A stretch of DNA of 64,000 nucleotides from Meconema thalassinum (GCA_946902985.2 OX336389.2:980404482-980468481); one strand, 5' to 3'; positions 33,901 through 45,740 are shown, numbered from the stretch's first letter. The notes: a model not told the origin generated them from the sequence alone. Numbers and translations: made by a program.

Positions 33901-35530
33901 ATGCACCAAGAATATGATCTTCAGCTGTGTGCAGTGAGAAAGCTCTGCATGTGTTCATTCCTTATGTATTAATGATGCAAAATGTCAGCTAATGTTGTGC
34001 CACATACAACACTCGTAGTCTCTAAATGTTGCACATTTTCCCGTAAATTACAGCAGTTTATGTTTGAATTGCTTATAAGATCGTGACAAAGAAAGTGTTT
34101 CTCCAATTGGATGATTGTATTTAACTGTATGCACGTCGTATAATCTTGGCGAGGTGTATTTTTTCACGGAGCAACTTTACACCGTAGTTGGCACGCAGAT
34201 TTTTGTATTTAGTTTTCTGGCATCTTGTTTTAAATTATTGACTAACATATTTCTAAATGCAGACAATCCATACCTCCATTAGGATTCGGGTTCCATAATT
34301 CATGAAAAACGAGGTTCGTTCGTTTGTGAAATTGAGGTCATAACCCCCCTACCCTTTCAGTGATTACCGTATGGTACTTTATGTAGACTAGGGTGAAGAT
34401 GTAAATGAGCATTTAAAAAAAAATTGTTGCCAGTTGTTTGGTTTGTTAACTTACGGTAATTTTTTCCATAGATACTGAAAACTAGGCACGGTTGGATTTT
34501 AAGTTGGAACCGCATGTGCTATCAAAAATCGCTTTCTTGCAATACCTGGAATATGTATAGAATTATAAAATGATTATTGGTTAAATGAGTGTTGAAGATA
34601 GGCTATTATATTTATAATGATTAAATAAATATTAAAGAAGAAACTATGCGTTAGTAAATATTAGGCCTACCGGTACGGCGAATAGCCTATAACTCGTAGC
34701 TTCCGTCACAATTTAGAATTTAAACGGGTAACGTTAATGCATAATATACTAATATAACAACCGGATAGCAAATTATACTAAGTCTCACATATAACATATT
34801 TAATTTGCACCAACTTAATTATTGTAGTCTAAGATATGTTAGACCACTGCCGTTTGAAATGTGCAAATCGCAGGCTTTGTAGGCAAGCTGTTTGTTATGG
34901 TCGTCTCTGATGCGAAGTTTTACTAATTACTCTTTTAGGAGACACTTGTCTTTGGAATATTCATGAAAGGCCAACCCTCCAGTTCTTATTTCATAAGTTG
35001 AATGCCTAATAACAAAACCACAATCCGAAATAATTAAGAAGATAATCGCGAACGAATGATTCACTGCCAATGAAAATCAAATGGAGATTCGCCGACCGGA
35101 AGTTTGCTATGCATAAGCTTCGGTGTCATTTTAACTCGGTTACGGTAACATACAATTCAGTCACTTCTCGTAAACATTTATTATGTGACACTTCTATTCT
35201 CTACTCTCTCAACCCTCCTCAGTAAAACAGTCATTTATATCAGCTCTCCTCAGATAAACGGTATCTGCGAGAGAATTCACTCGCGTGCGCGCTTTGCTCA
35301 CTCTACGGATTAGACCTAAATCTCGCCGTCAGCCGTGGGCTGCGGAAGTATCTCCAAAAAAATGCAGTTACACTTACGCCAGAAAATCTCGATTCGCGCT
35401 TTAAGATTCATTTTTCAGCCGTTCGGAATGTGAACTCTAAGTCTTCGAGAGTTCTAAAATATACGGGAATTTGGTGGATTTTTGTATGGGAAATACGGGA
35501 ATTTGAAAAAAGGTCATCGCTGGACACCCT
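30957..35530 (+). mobile_element. hAT element C
   Basis: 4.57 kb bounded by inverted termini agggtgtcgagcga (30957) and the complement agggtgtccagcga (ending 35530). The 8-bp target copies are gtcaatgc (30949-30956) and gtcaatgt (35531-35538), one mismatch. Both ends carry subterminal atacgggaa repeats (30970-31025; 35460-35505). A degenerate hAT transposase lies at 31262-32012. The interior 32050-35350 is non-coding: I recognise nothing there apart from an acidic 94-codon frame at 32416-32700 that I do not trust. Element D (39345-42445) is a relative. Confidence 0.8.
31262..32012 (+). pseudogene. hAT transposase C-terminal part (element C)
   Basis: Two plus-strand frames. The first (31181-31483) contains DLGFSTRAALKEVNSLRSQK, resembling the helical part of a hAT transposase. 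The second (31548-32012) has SFVKMILILYHNNAAVDRGFSLNKE, the hAT C-terminal dimerisation signature in which N-A-A-V-x-R-G-F-S-x-N is conserved in one hAT group. The catalytic N-terminal part is absent, so the copy is dead. The dimerisation domain normally holds transposase multimers together. Confidence 0.7.
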
Positions 35531-35719
35531 GTCAATGTAACCTTCAAGACACCAACACCACAGGTGTCACCAGAGGTCACTAACCTTAATTTTCAACCCA
35601 TGATATTCGACCCACGAAAAGTGTTTCATGGACAACCAATCATTGGAATATCATCACAAGTCGTTTTACTCATTGCTGAGCATCGTGACCTCATGAACTA
35701 AGCGGCACCATCCCGGATG

Positions 35720-36520
35720 GTTACAAACTTTTCTTAAAGCATGCTGAAGGTGAGCTTCCTAACTTTGTCTATCCACCTGCTCACTGCTTTCTCACTTGGT
35801 CTTGTGCCCTCAATCTCCCCATGAATAATTTTTCTAGGTTTTCTCCAACTCTTCTCACATTATGCCCTAAGTACTGAAGGATTTTTTGGTTGACACTAGA
35901 AAAAATGCCCTTAGAGATGTTAAGTTCTTAAATAATGAACATATTAGTTCTCTTTTCAGTCCATTATATGTGTAGCATTTTGCGCCAACACCAAAGCTTG
36001 AATGCATCAATATGCTGCTTGTCTCTGGCCTTGAGGGTTCATGTTTTGCAACCCTATGAGAAGACTGAAAACATGAGTATTTCAAGAAGGAAGATTTTTG
36101 TACGGTTTGTTATCACTCTGCTCTGTCAGATCTTGGTGAGCTTCTTAGCCACTTTTCCTAACGTGGTCCATCTTCTTATTTCGTCTTCAACAATTTCCCT
36201 TATCATAAATGGTTGACCAAAGATAGACGAAGGACTTCACAACCTCCGGTTCCCTTAATCAACCAATGGGCTTTACCTGAGCTCTTCGGTCAAATCATGA
36301 GTTTGGACTTACTGAGATTGATGTCTAATCCAAATGAATTGATGCATTTAGATAACAAAAGTAGATCTAACCAATCAGATGGGATTCTCCCAACTTTATA
36401 CTTTGCATTGAATAGTTCAGTTAAACCTATACCATCACCTTGAGTAATGAGCTTGAGAACTTCTGAATTTATCTTATATGGACCCACTGATTTACCATTC
36501 TTCTGAAGCTTGATTGTATA
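35720..36520 (-). mobile_element. LINE fragment (RTE-like), 3' part of a split copy
   Basis: The minus-strand frame 36290-36487 reads KNGKSVGPYKINSEVLKLIT, then a deletion, then FGLDINLSKSKLMI: RT fingers joined to a region just after the palm. The flanking 35720-36280 carries further RT C-terminal traces (for example MLKTHEPSRPET-like sequence near 36000) in broken frames. The 5' part of the same copy seems to lie at 38919-39335, so about 2.4 kb of foreign DNA separates them. Confidence 0.55.
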
Positions 36521-36536
36521 TGTTTCAAATTTGCTT

Positions 36537-36981
36537 GATCGTCATGTTCGTTTTGCACTTTACAGGTTTTTGAAAGTTACATAGATGAACTTGTAGTAGT
36601 GCCCTTTATCACGGTATAAAATTTACAGGTGATGTCGGTAATTGTTTCGGAGATATAGAATGCCGGTGAAATATTTCGCACAGCAGCCATCTTGAGGTTA
36701 TGTAAACAATTGAACTAAATTAGATGCCAGTGCATTACAATGTGTATAAACATTTGCTGCACCGAGTTTCATTACGTTTGGTTGGTTAAATCGTGAGAAA
36801 AATCTATTTAAAAGTTTGAACTTCGTTTGGCCGCCATGTTGTTTTGTAGTTAACAGGTTTTTGGGAGTCTCATAGGTGAACTTCAAGTAGTGCCCTTATC
36901 ACCGTACAAAATTTCAGGGTGATATCAGTAATAGTTTCGGAGATATAGAATGCCGGTAAAATATTTCGCACAGCCGCCATG
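36537..36981. repeat. Direct duplication with ~297-bp period
   Basis: The blocks 36537-36690 and 36834-36981 are about 80-85% alike by eye. Both run from gttaca/gttaac + aggttttt through tcggagatatagaatgccgg to atatttcgcacagc-gccat. Between them lies unrelated AT-rich DNA. Each may be an end of one element, or the two may be tandem copies; there is no coding content. Confidence 0.6.
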
Positions 36982-37079
36982 TTGGATTGGTGAGACGTTA
37001 TAAAATTTGAAGGGCACGGTTGGGGTCGGCCGAAATAGTACTGGTTTGGATCGGTCGATGTAAGACCTCCGTTATCAGA

Positions 37080-38830
37080 GAGAATTAAAGCAAAAAACTT
37101 AAATTAAAATTAAGTTGAGCGTTACAAGGGGGTTTCAATGAAGTGAGGTTAGGAGGGCAAGAAGGCAGAACAAGTTGCCGGCTTTCATTAAATTTATTAA
37201 TAAATTGATCATGCATTGTATTTAAACCCAAATTAATTAAAAGGGACAGGGCCCAACAAATCATTAACAAATAAGTTTAACAAAGTACTGTATATAAAGT
37301 TTCAATAACATTGACATAAACAATATCTCTGTGTTTTTGCAATTAGTTATAACAAACTGGTAAGGAGAGAAAAGAAAGGAGAGATTTCTCCCAGCCCAAG
37401 ATGTGAGTGAATCAAGATTAATGTAAATTGCTTCCAAACAGTAGGGGGCCAAATCCCAAACATTTGTGAGAAAGCAGAATTAAAAGCAATCAATATACGG
37501 TAGATATTGGGGGAAAACGACCCAAAGTATCACTTAAACATGAATTCAACAGGTTAGGATTCAACGTGCTTAAGGGTTCAATCTCAAGACAAGGATGAAG
37601 CTAAGAGGTTAAAGTAAGCCAGATCAAAAGCAATCTATGTATTGTCTTTATAGTGCTCGAGGGCCAAATCTCGCAGCTCCAATAAAGCAAAAAAGTTACT
37701 TTTAACAAGAACAAAGTAAACTGGGGATTGCCTTCGCTATCAAATTGAAAATTGCAAAAACAAGTAGATATGTGAAAGGACATCGAGGAGAACAATTGCC
37801 ACGTGTATGCATTAAAGGGCTTAAACCTAGAATGCAAACAAGAAAGCATTGATAGAAAACACAAGTAAATGGCAGGAAAGTGCCTTTCAACAACAAGAAA
37901 AAAGGGTATGTTATTCATTATAACAAACAATAAGGCAAAAGATGGCCTTAAAGGAAACAAAGGTGATACAGAGTTATGAGGCTGAAAAGCCTGTAGAAAG
38001 AATGTGAACTGCCTGCGAACAGAGCCCAGAGTAAACAGTTGAAGCCCAGTTTAAATTAAGATCATGTTGATTACTATTTATGTTATGACATAGTTCATGA
38101 TTATTCCATAGGAAGATTGTTACTTAACTTGGCTTCTTGCAGCGATGGTTGCGCATAATACTTGAAACACAAGCAGTAAAACTGCCGAGAAATAAAACAC
38201 TGAGACCTAGCAGGTTTGAAATAACGCTACCTCGCTAGGAGGAGTAGTTTAAAAGTTAGCAAAGTTTTTGCTAATGTTACATGCTGACTAGATGAAGAAA
38301 ACTTTCGCCTAAGTTAGGCATGGTCAAAGCAAATGGCCAGACTTGTGGTGTTCCGAAAGAACGAAGGCCTAACGGCTAACAAGCTGAGGCTGAAGAGTAG
38401 TAAGACACTAAGTGCCAGCAGGCGATGAATTTGCTAGAGTCCCATGGCGTAGGTAGTTGCTATTTAGACAGCAAAATCGTATTCAAATGACGATGAGTGC
38501 GTTGACGGCGAATGCGTGACGTAGAGTGTCGATAGTTTCGACGTAATGACAACAAGTGTCTTTTTGACGACTAGTGTGCTGGATGTCCCAGTTGCCGGTG
38601 CTTATATAAGAGTACAGACGAGGACCTTCTAGAAAGATCGATGAAACAAGAGACGTGATTGGTCCGCTGAAGACCAGCAACCAATGAGAAGCATAGAAAG
38701 AAAAGCGATGGGCAGGGCAGCAAGGTGGCTGTCATTTGAATCGGTGAACTAAAGATGATTAGGTGAAATATTTTAACTGTAACAGAGACAAAAGGTGATC
38801 TCATAAACCTATTTTTTCATAAATGAAAAT
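37080..38830. repeat. Unclassified interspersed repeat X, copy 2
   Basis: Shares an ordered series of diverged blocks with 25440-26745 (gaggctgaaaagcctg at 37978, ttacttaacttggcttc at 38122, cctcgctaggagga at 38230). Near its right side it has a palindromic TATA-like cttatataag (38598-38607). No reliable reading frame. With copy 1 it defines a repeat family whose class I cannot decide. The stretch 38830-38918 shows nothing. Confidence 0.35.
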
Positions 38831-38918
38831 AGGCTAAAAAGCTATGTATGGTATGTATTTATTTTCTTGTATTGCTGGATGTAATATTGCTTATTCTAAA
38901 TAAATTCTAAAATAAAAA

Positions 38919-39335
38919 TATATAGTACTTCCTCTTTTGTTGTGTGGTCCTCTTTGCATTCATCAATACAGGGTCGTTTTTCTGGCCTAACATCGTCAAA
39001 TAAATTCTCAACACGCTCCTTCCACCACTTCTGCTTTTCTACCATTCCCACCAAGATGTTGCTATTTGCATCCCTTGGTATAGCACTAAATTGCTTGTGA
39101 TATTTCCCCGCAACTTCCTTGATTACCTTATGGAGGTAAACCGATCATGTTTCTCCCGGAGATATTCCATTTCCCTACATCTTCCCACCAGCCCTTCTTT
39201 TGCATCTGCATTTTCTCCACGTTGCCTTTCTCCACTCTTTGTACCGATCTTTATCCCTGTGCTTCAGTTACCTTCTTTCTTCCGTCATCCATGGCTGCTT
39301 CTTTGGACTACATGAAGAACCAATGTCTAACTCTT
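38919..39335 (-). mobile_element. LINE fragment (RTE-like), 5' part of the split copy
   Basis: On the minus strand this encodes the region between endonuclease and RT: WWKERVENLFDDVRPEKRPC, then IDECKEDHTTKEEV. It is followed upstream by an ARG/LYS-rich stretch typical of this linker. The coding sense would continue at 36520 (TIKLQKNGKS), so an insertion separates them. On the other side it is cut by element D. Confidence 0.5.
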
Positions 39336-39779
39336 GCATATTATTGAGTACGCATTTGATCCAGGAAATCTTGAAAAGTCTCATAATGCCAGACTTCTTA
39401 GCCTCCGAACGCTCGGTATAGTCCTGCCGCTCGGCCTTCTATTTCACCTGCAGACCGCACCGCCATCCACATTATGCGCCACTGCCACTTGGAAAGCTAA
39501 GCAGGGTGAGAGCTCAGTCAACCCCACGACGCAGTAGCGTTGAATGCGACTGCTTTGCCTGGCCGACTGCCGGCCGTACCCCATCCGCGCAGAGCTACTC
39601 ACGCCTCGCTCGTTGCTAGACAATGATGCACAGGACTCGACCTGCATTGTTATTCACCGAGGAAACCAGTTATTTTTATACAGAGCTGATATTTTTTATG
39701 TCATTGGGTACGTTTGCAAAGCTCAATGTGATGGGGAAGGATATTCAACAGAAGTAGAAACCATTATGCTACTTCGCCT

Positions 39780-40610
39780 ACGTCGCCGTCCGTCACTTTA
39801 ACGAGATTTCTGCTGTTCCTACGAGGTCGAGGCTGGGTACTGGGGAACAATGCTCGAAGGTGCTGTATTGCGATGTTACACAATCAACACAGCTCTCAGC
39901 CGTTTAGCAGGTTTCACTTTATCCTCGCGGCCGAATATCGATAAGTATTGCTATGTTACGAAATCCGCGCCGTTCATGGTCCGTTTGACGAGATTCCCGT
40001 TATCTTGGTCAGACACAGAGAAATATTGCGATGCTATGCAATCGGCGGCGTCTGTGGTCCATTTGACAAGATTCCCGTCGTTCTCGTAGTCGGACACGGG
40101 AGAAATATTGCGATGTTACGCATCGGCGCCGTTCATGGTCTTTTTGACAAGACTCCCTTTGTTCTTGCAGTTGGGCACGGATAAACGTCACGATGTTACG
40201 CAATCAACGCCGCTCTCTGCCATTTGACGAGATTCCCATTATTCCAGCGGCCTCCTCGAGAATGAAATACTACTATGTTACGTAATCCACACCGCTCACC
40301 GTCTGTTTGACGAGATTCCCGTTCTCGCGGTCGGGCACGGATAAATAGCAGGTAGAAGCAGGAAGAAGGTGTTGATTGACGGACAATTCTATCAAATATA
40401 ATATAAACTAGCATAGTCAATACGGACCAAAAAATGGAGAAAGTAAATCCCAAATAAATAGCACTATGTTACGCAATCGACGCTGCTCGCTGTCCGTTTG
40501 AAAAGATCTGGGTTCTCGCGGACAGACACGGAGAAATGTCGCTATGTACATAATCGATGCTGCTCTTGGCCGCTGGACGAGATTCCCATTGGCCTAGCAA
40601 AGTAGATGGT
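39780..40610 (+). repeat. Tandem array of ~80-bp units
   Basis: About nine to ten imperfect units. Landmarks within each are gtccgtttgacgagattccc, a cgcggtcgg(g)cacgg block and aaatattgcgatgttacgca. The gacgagattccc block recurs at about 39988, 40066, 40146, 40227, 40310 and 40577, a period of 79-83 bp. A 100-bp unrelated stretch (40345-40450) interrupts the array. Units in reverse orientation occur in elements A and B. No reading frame or promoter is evident. Confidence 0.8.
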
Positions 40611-40928
40611 GGCGAGTTTGCAGTTGGGCAGGATCGAATGTGGCAAGTAGGTATCGGCGCCACTCGCAAGAGAGTTGACTTAATTCTCGAAGTTTCTACT
40701 CTGTGGTCGTGAGTTTACGGTGGAGCGTGATCTGACGTGATCGTCACCGTTCGTGACTTTCAGGATCACAAGTTACACTTCATCATAATCTGGATAGTCC
40801 CTGATCTGGATAATGACCAATCCAGATGGACTTCATTTGGCTCTAGTACGTGTTTAGACGTCTCATCATGAAACAACATACTGTTGCTATGCAGTTACAC
40901 TTACGCTAGAAAAATTTGATTCGCGCTT

Positions 40929-42277
40929 GTAACCCTTCAGGCCGGCTATTTAAGCCGGAGGTGTTCACTTCTCCGGCGGTATTTAAATTGAGGCTCAGCA
41001 GAGGTTTAAGACACCAACAAGGTAAAAAATTAATAATGTTAAATCTACGAAATATGAAATGAAAATTTTAGGAATACTTACTGAGATCATGTCCAATGTT
41101 TCTCAGTAATATATGTGACGACTGCTTTTCAGGGTTGTCCATGATCACACACAATATTTACAAAAATATAATAATTTGGTAAGTTCCACTTTTGGGATTT
41201 GTTTCAGGTATGTTTACAATGAAAGCAAGATATTTACATGATAATGCTCAATCTACATAATATACATAATATTCGGGTAAAATTTCCAGGAAAAGCTTCA
41301 TTTTGAAAAGCTTTTTAGGCCCCGTATATGTATCCCGTGTATAGTTGTCAATAAAATGTAAATATCGCAATATTAGTTCAACCCTGTCCCTTGGGATTGT
41401 TTGAGGGAATATAGGGATCTCTAAACATTCATCCCTGGTGAATTAGCTCTTTAGGGTAGATTTCTACATTATCCCCATCAACATTACAAGTCCCAAGAAC
41501 ACATAAATGTTGCCCCCTGTCACTGACTCCCACTTCCTGGCACGCGACCTTGGTTTCAAGGGCGCGCCAACTATACATTCTGCCGCGTACATATTTGTTT
41601 CTCAAACAATTAGTTCAATCACTTTGTCGTCGAAAAACAGATAAAAAGAATCTAAAACAGACGTGAAATGCTTTCCTATTCGCGGCATACCCTTGAACCT
41701 CTCGCCACAAACACTGAACAGCGGTCGTTGTTATTACAGCTGAAGCTATTTCTTCTTCATCAGCGCCGTCTGCCACTTCACCAATAACATCATGCTGTGT
41801 GTGCATAGTCCGTATCACTACCGAAAATATCACCTCTCTGTACATCACTTCCACTACTGTCATCTATCAAACGAATAATCTCTGCACCCGTAAGATAATG
41901 AGACGGCCCTGCAATTATTTATCTGCGACTGAGTAGCCTTTAGCCTACGAAGCAAAAAATTATCTACGTATTATTTGCTTTCGGTGATTCCCCTTCATAA
42001 GTGGCAAAAATGATCAAGTTAGACATAGTTCACAAAACATTCTCGAGATGGCAGGATAGACTGTGGTACCTTCTAAAGCAACTAACTTGATACTCAATAG
42101 AGCGCGTTTCATGTTATTTCCCTGATCGATATGAGTCGTCAAAAGCAACGGATATCGACCATCTTCGTATTAGTTCTAATTATGAAACAGAGATGGCATG
42201 AAAGTACATAACTTCTCGGTTCATAACGTGAAGAATCCAGCTGACGTACAGTGTACGGCGAACCGGCTGGAGGGGTT
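40929..42277. mobile_element. Inserted element with short inverted termini in element D
   Basis: The ends are gtaacccttcaggccggc (40929) and ccggctggaggggtta (ending 42277), an inverted pair. The flanks are a 26-bp near-perfect direct repeat (acgctaga-aaa-ttgattcgcgctt at 40903-40928 and 42278-42303). Element C has this flank only once (35384-35408), so the segment is an insertion. A minus-strand acidic stretch near 41770-41870 (DDSSGSDVQRGDIFGSDTD) resembles the acidic N-terminus of piggyBac transposases, but the rest does not support that and the target is not TTAA. Confidence 0.5.
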
Positions 42278-42711
42278 ACGCTAGATAAACTTGATTCGCG
42301 CTTTAAGTTTCATTTTTCCGCCATTCAGATGGCGAACTCTTAGTCTCGGAGAGATCTAAAATATACGGGAATTTGGTTGATTTTCGTTCGAGAAATACGG
42401 GAAATATACGGGAATTTAAAAACAAGTCACCACTCAACACCATGTAGCAACCGTGCCAGGGTAGGTTTTAAGCACAAATAGTTTCAGATGACTCTTAATG
42501 AGGATGAATTCTATATGATTCTGTACACTATGACCTTCACAGTCTGCAGGGGAAATCCTTACCTACATATATATATATATATACACAGTGTTGCTTGAAG
42601 TTGTTACTGGCAAAGAACTGTTGCTCTGAAAAAACTCTACCAGACGATCTCCTCTGGTATTTCTCATACCAAAATCATGTTGTCCTACAATGTCATCCTC
42701 CATACCATATC

Positions 42712-44943
42712 CATACCTGCCAACTTGTACGTTTTTTACGTAAAATTTATGAAAGGGCAGTGTCTTATTGTTTTACGGATGAACTGTAATATTTTACGGA
42801 TTCACATACCAAGATCTTCTTTTTAAAATTCGCACCAGCACAAGCTTTCGCATGCCGCCGATGCATGCTGTGTGACCAGTGCACATTTGGTACATTGCTC
42901 TGAGCTATATTCACCAGAAGGAAATTCATACTAAGGATACCTTGAGTGGTATACATCGGTTCAACGTATGTTTTCGGGGTCAACAAGAGTTTTTAGTTTA
43001 GTGTGAAATATTTTTCTGTATTAGGAAACCTGACTTCGTGACACGTTTATTCGCGAAAACTTTCGAAACTCAACAGAAGTCTCTCATTTCTGTTATTGAC
43101 TTCTAAATTTGGAGACAATCGCAAATATAAGTCCAGAAATAACGCAAACTAATTTAATGTCACAATCTTGCGAAATGATATCGTTTCGAAAGCAAATCGC
43201 GAAAAAGCTTCGAAATACATTTCTCTCAGTCTCGTAAATTTGCGACATCCAGTATGGTTAATTCAAAATTCCGTTATATGTTTATTTTTCCTTCGAACTT
43301 TGATTCCATCGGATATATAAACTATAGTTTCTCGAAAACTTGTATAATTCGTGATTCGAATTCGAAAGAAAATAAGCCCTCTTGTATTATTCGTGCAAGA
43401 ACGTTCATCCTCCAGAATCACATCCTCATGACGGCAGGCTGACCCGCACGACTTGCTTGCGGGAGTCTCGCCAAATGGACCGAGATCGTCGCCAGTTGTA
43501 TAAAATCATAAAACCCGTGCCTGATCGCGAACTTGTGATCACGAGGACTGCAGGAATCCTGTCAAAGATGATTGGGCACCCATCATGAAACATTACGAAA
43601 TCTACTCGCCACTTTTCCCATGACCGTATACTTAAAAGCGTACAGGGAGCGACAAGTGCATCAATCCACTTAAAAATGATTACGTAGCATCGCGATGCTT
43701 ATTTCTTGTGATCCACCGTGAACTCCCAACTACAGCATAGGAACAGAGGGAATCACGGCGCCGACCATACAACATCCATAACTGCTCGTGAATATTAGCC
43801 ACGCCCAACCTCGAGTTTGCCTCTGCCATTCAGCCAGGACAGAGAAACAGACGGACAATCATTGAATGGCCGGGTGCGGCGCCGATTTCATATTATTGCG
43901 TTCTCAGTGTCCAAGCACGAGGACAACGTGTATCTCGTAAGACGGTCGAGAGCGGCAGCGATTGTGATACATCACGACATTTCTCCGCATTCGATGATGA
44001 GGACGACTGGATCCTTGTCAAACGGACAGCAAGCGGTGCCCATTGCGTAATAATGCTACGTTTTCCCGTGCCCGATCTCAAGGACAATGGAAATCTCGTC
44101 GAGCCACTAAAAGTGACACCGATCATGTAAATCACGATTTTTCTCTGTGTTCTATTGTGAAAACTACGGGAATCTCGTCAAACGGCTGAGACCAGCACCG
44201 ATCGTGTAACGTCTCGATATTTCTCCGTACTTGACTGCGATGACAGAATGTGAACGAATTTTTAGCCTGATTAAGAAGAACAGGATACAGTTCAGGTCAT
44301 TGATGTCCAATGGAACTCTGGAAGCCATTTCTATTGTGAAGACCAGAAGTTCTGATCATGTTATACAAGCATATATTCTATTTACTTTCTGAAGAAAGCA
44401 AAGCAAGCCACAACTTTAGCTCTTAAATCAGACCCTTATTATGTCATCGGTTACTCTAGTATTTTATGTTAATGCTTTTGAACTCTTAATTTTCCGAAGT
44501 GAAGAAAATACATGAATTTTGTCTTGTCAAATGAATCTCTGGAGTCTATTTCTATTTTGAAGACCAGGAGTTATGGTCCCTGTTATGCCAGTGTCTTTTC
44601 TCCAGACTTTTTGCAGGAAGCTAAAAATAAAGCCACAGCTATGAATTTAAAAGAGCAAGTAATTTCCAGTGAGTGATAAGTGTATTACTTAGGTATATTA
44701 TTTCAAGGAAGTCCTGTTATATCTATGCTCCAAACCAAAATTCACCACTCCTGCTTCTTGAAGGTCATGCTCGTCTACAAATAATTGGCGTATGATGTAA
44801 GTAAATAAGATTTCATTGAATTATCCTGTTTAAAGCATGAATTACTGTATTTTGTAGCCCAGGAGGATTATTGTTTCAATTTGTTAGACATTTTAGCATG
44901 GGCGACTTTTACTAAAAGCCCTTTTTGAAAGTTGGCAGGTATG
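42712..44943 (+). mobile_element. hAT-like element B, relative of A
   Basis: 2.23 kb bounded by catacctgccaacttg (42712) and the complement catacctgccaacttt (ending 44943). Both are flanked by catatc (42706-42711 and 44944-44949). The subterminal left end is rich in ttttacgga. Segments 42915-43050, 43430-43600 and 43830-44250 match element A. The right side has a hAT dimerisation remnant (44235-44393). Units of the ~80-bp repeat occupy 43430-44240. Confidence 0.7.
44235..44393 (+). pseudogene. hAT transposase dimerisation domain remnant (element B)
   Basis: A plus-strand frame reads LTAMTECERIFSLIKKNRIQ then FRSLMSNGTLEAISIVKTRS, the C-terminal hAT signature (x-A-x-x-E-R-x-F-S). It is 53 codons and ends at a stop at 44391. 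A diverged second version of its last part (SNESLESISILKTRSYG) lies at 44532-44580, about 225 bp downstream, so the 3' end is partly duplicated. No catalytic domain remains. Confidence 0.65.
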
Positions 44944-45059
44944 CATATCTAATCTTTGCATTGAAATCACCAAGTGCATTGTTATTTCTCCTTTCTTCGT
45001 CTCATTCGATGTTGTAACACTTGTTCTAGTGTTGTAAATTTGAAACCTATCATTAAATA

Positions 45060-45740
45060 TCTCCTGGGGGATTCCTAGCTTCCTCTCCCCACTGAAGGGA
45101 TGCGTTGAACTGAGGACTGTTGCTTGAGTAACCATATTGAATGTTTTGGAAAAAAACACAGAAGGGCGTCAGTTTCCTTTCTGTGCTGCAGTGTGGGATC
45201 CGTAGTGGCTGCCACAGCTGCACTTTCCACTTCCGCTGTAGTACCATTAGTGAAGTCCATCCTCGTACGCCACTTTGTGGTATTGCTGGAGCTGCTGCCC
45301 ACGAACAGGAAATCTCCATTAGACCCTGGACAATGGATTGCCTCCTCTACCAGGTATACCGTACTGAAGTCCATCATCTCCACCTTCTCTGATTATGAGG
45401 AACCTTTTCCTCATATTTAAACCCGTGCACAGGGCTGCCTCTTTTGCCATCTACACTTTATCGATAAACTCGTTCTTCCACTGCAGGTGCTGTTGAGGTC
45501 CTTAGTCACTACCATGAGCTAGGGCCCTCCATATTTATGACCCCTGTGTGTTGGTCCATGGGTCCATTTCCGGAGTGTCTGAACCAGCCCTCAATACTGT
45601 GGATACCCTATCCGCCACTTTGGGAAACGCTCTGTAGGGGTTAACAGGTTCCCCCAAGGGCCTGAAGCATTGCTCTGCCGATAAAAATGTAGCGGGGGTG
45701 TTATTCCAGCCTGATGCCACGATGAGGGAAGTATCTTATT
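45060..45740. other. Possible LINE 5' UTR remnant
   Basis: No convincing protein. Short blocks such as gattgcctcctct and ccgtactg occur in the same order as in the presumed RTE 5' UTR at 24690-24730. If real, this is an old RTE upstream region. The rest of 44950-46421 shows nothing that I can name. Confidence 0.25.

Larger units (their letters stand above)
39345..42445. mobile_element. hAT-like element D, relative of C
   Basis: The left part (39356-39480) aligns with 31020-31140 of element C (gaaatcttgaaaagtctcat, then ctcggta-agtcct-ccgctc). The right part (42285-42445) aligns with 35380-35530 (gattcgcgctttaag, then ctaaaatatacgggaatttgg). The termini are eroded: aacaccatg at the right against gacaccctg in C, and no clear left terminus. 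No transposase is left. Inside are an ~80-bp tandem array and a nested insertion at 40929-42277. The stretch 40620-40900 shows nothing else. Confidence 0.6.

Noticed and set aside
40929..42277. piggyBac element
   Set aside because: An acidic stretch and short inverted ends are suggestive, but there is no TTAA target and no DDE domain.
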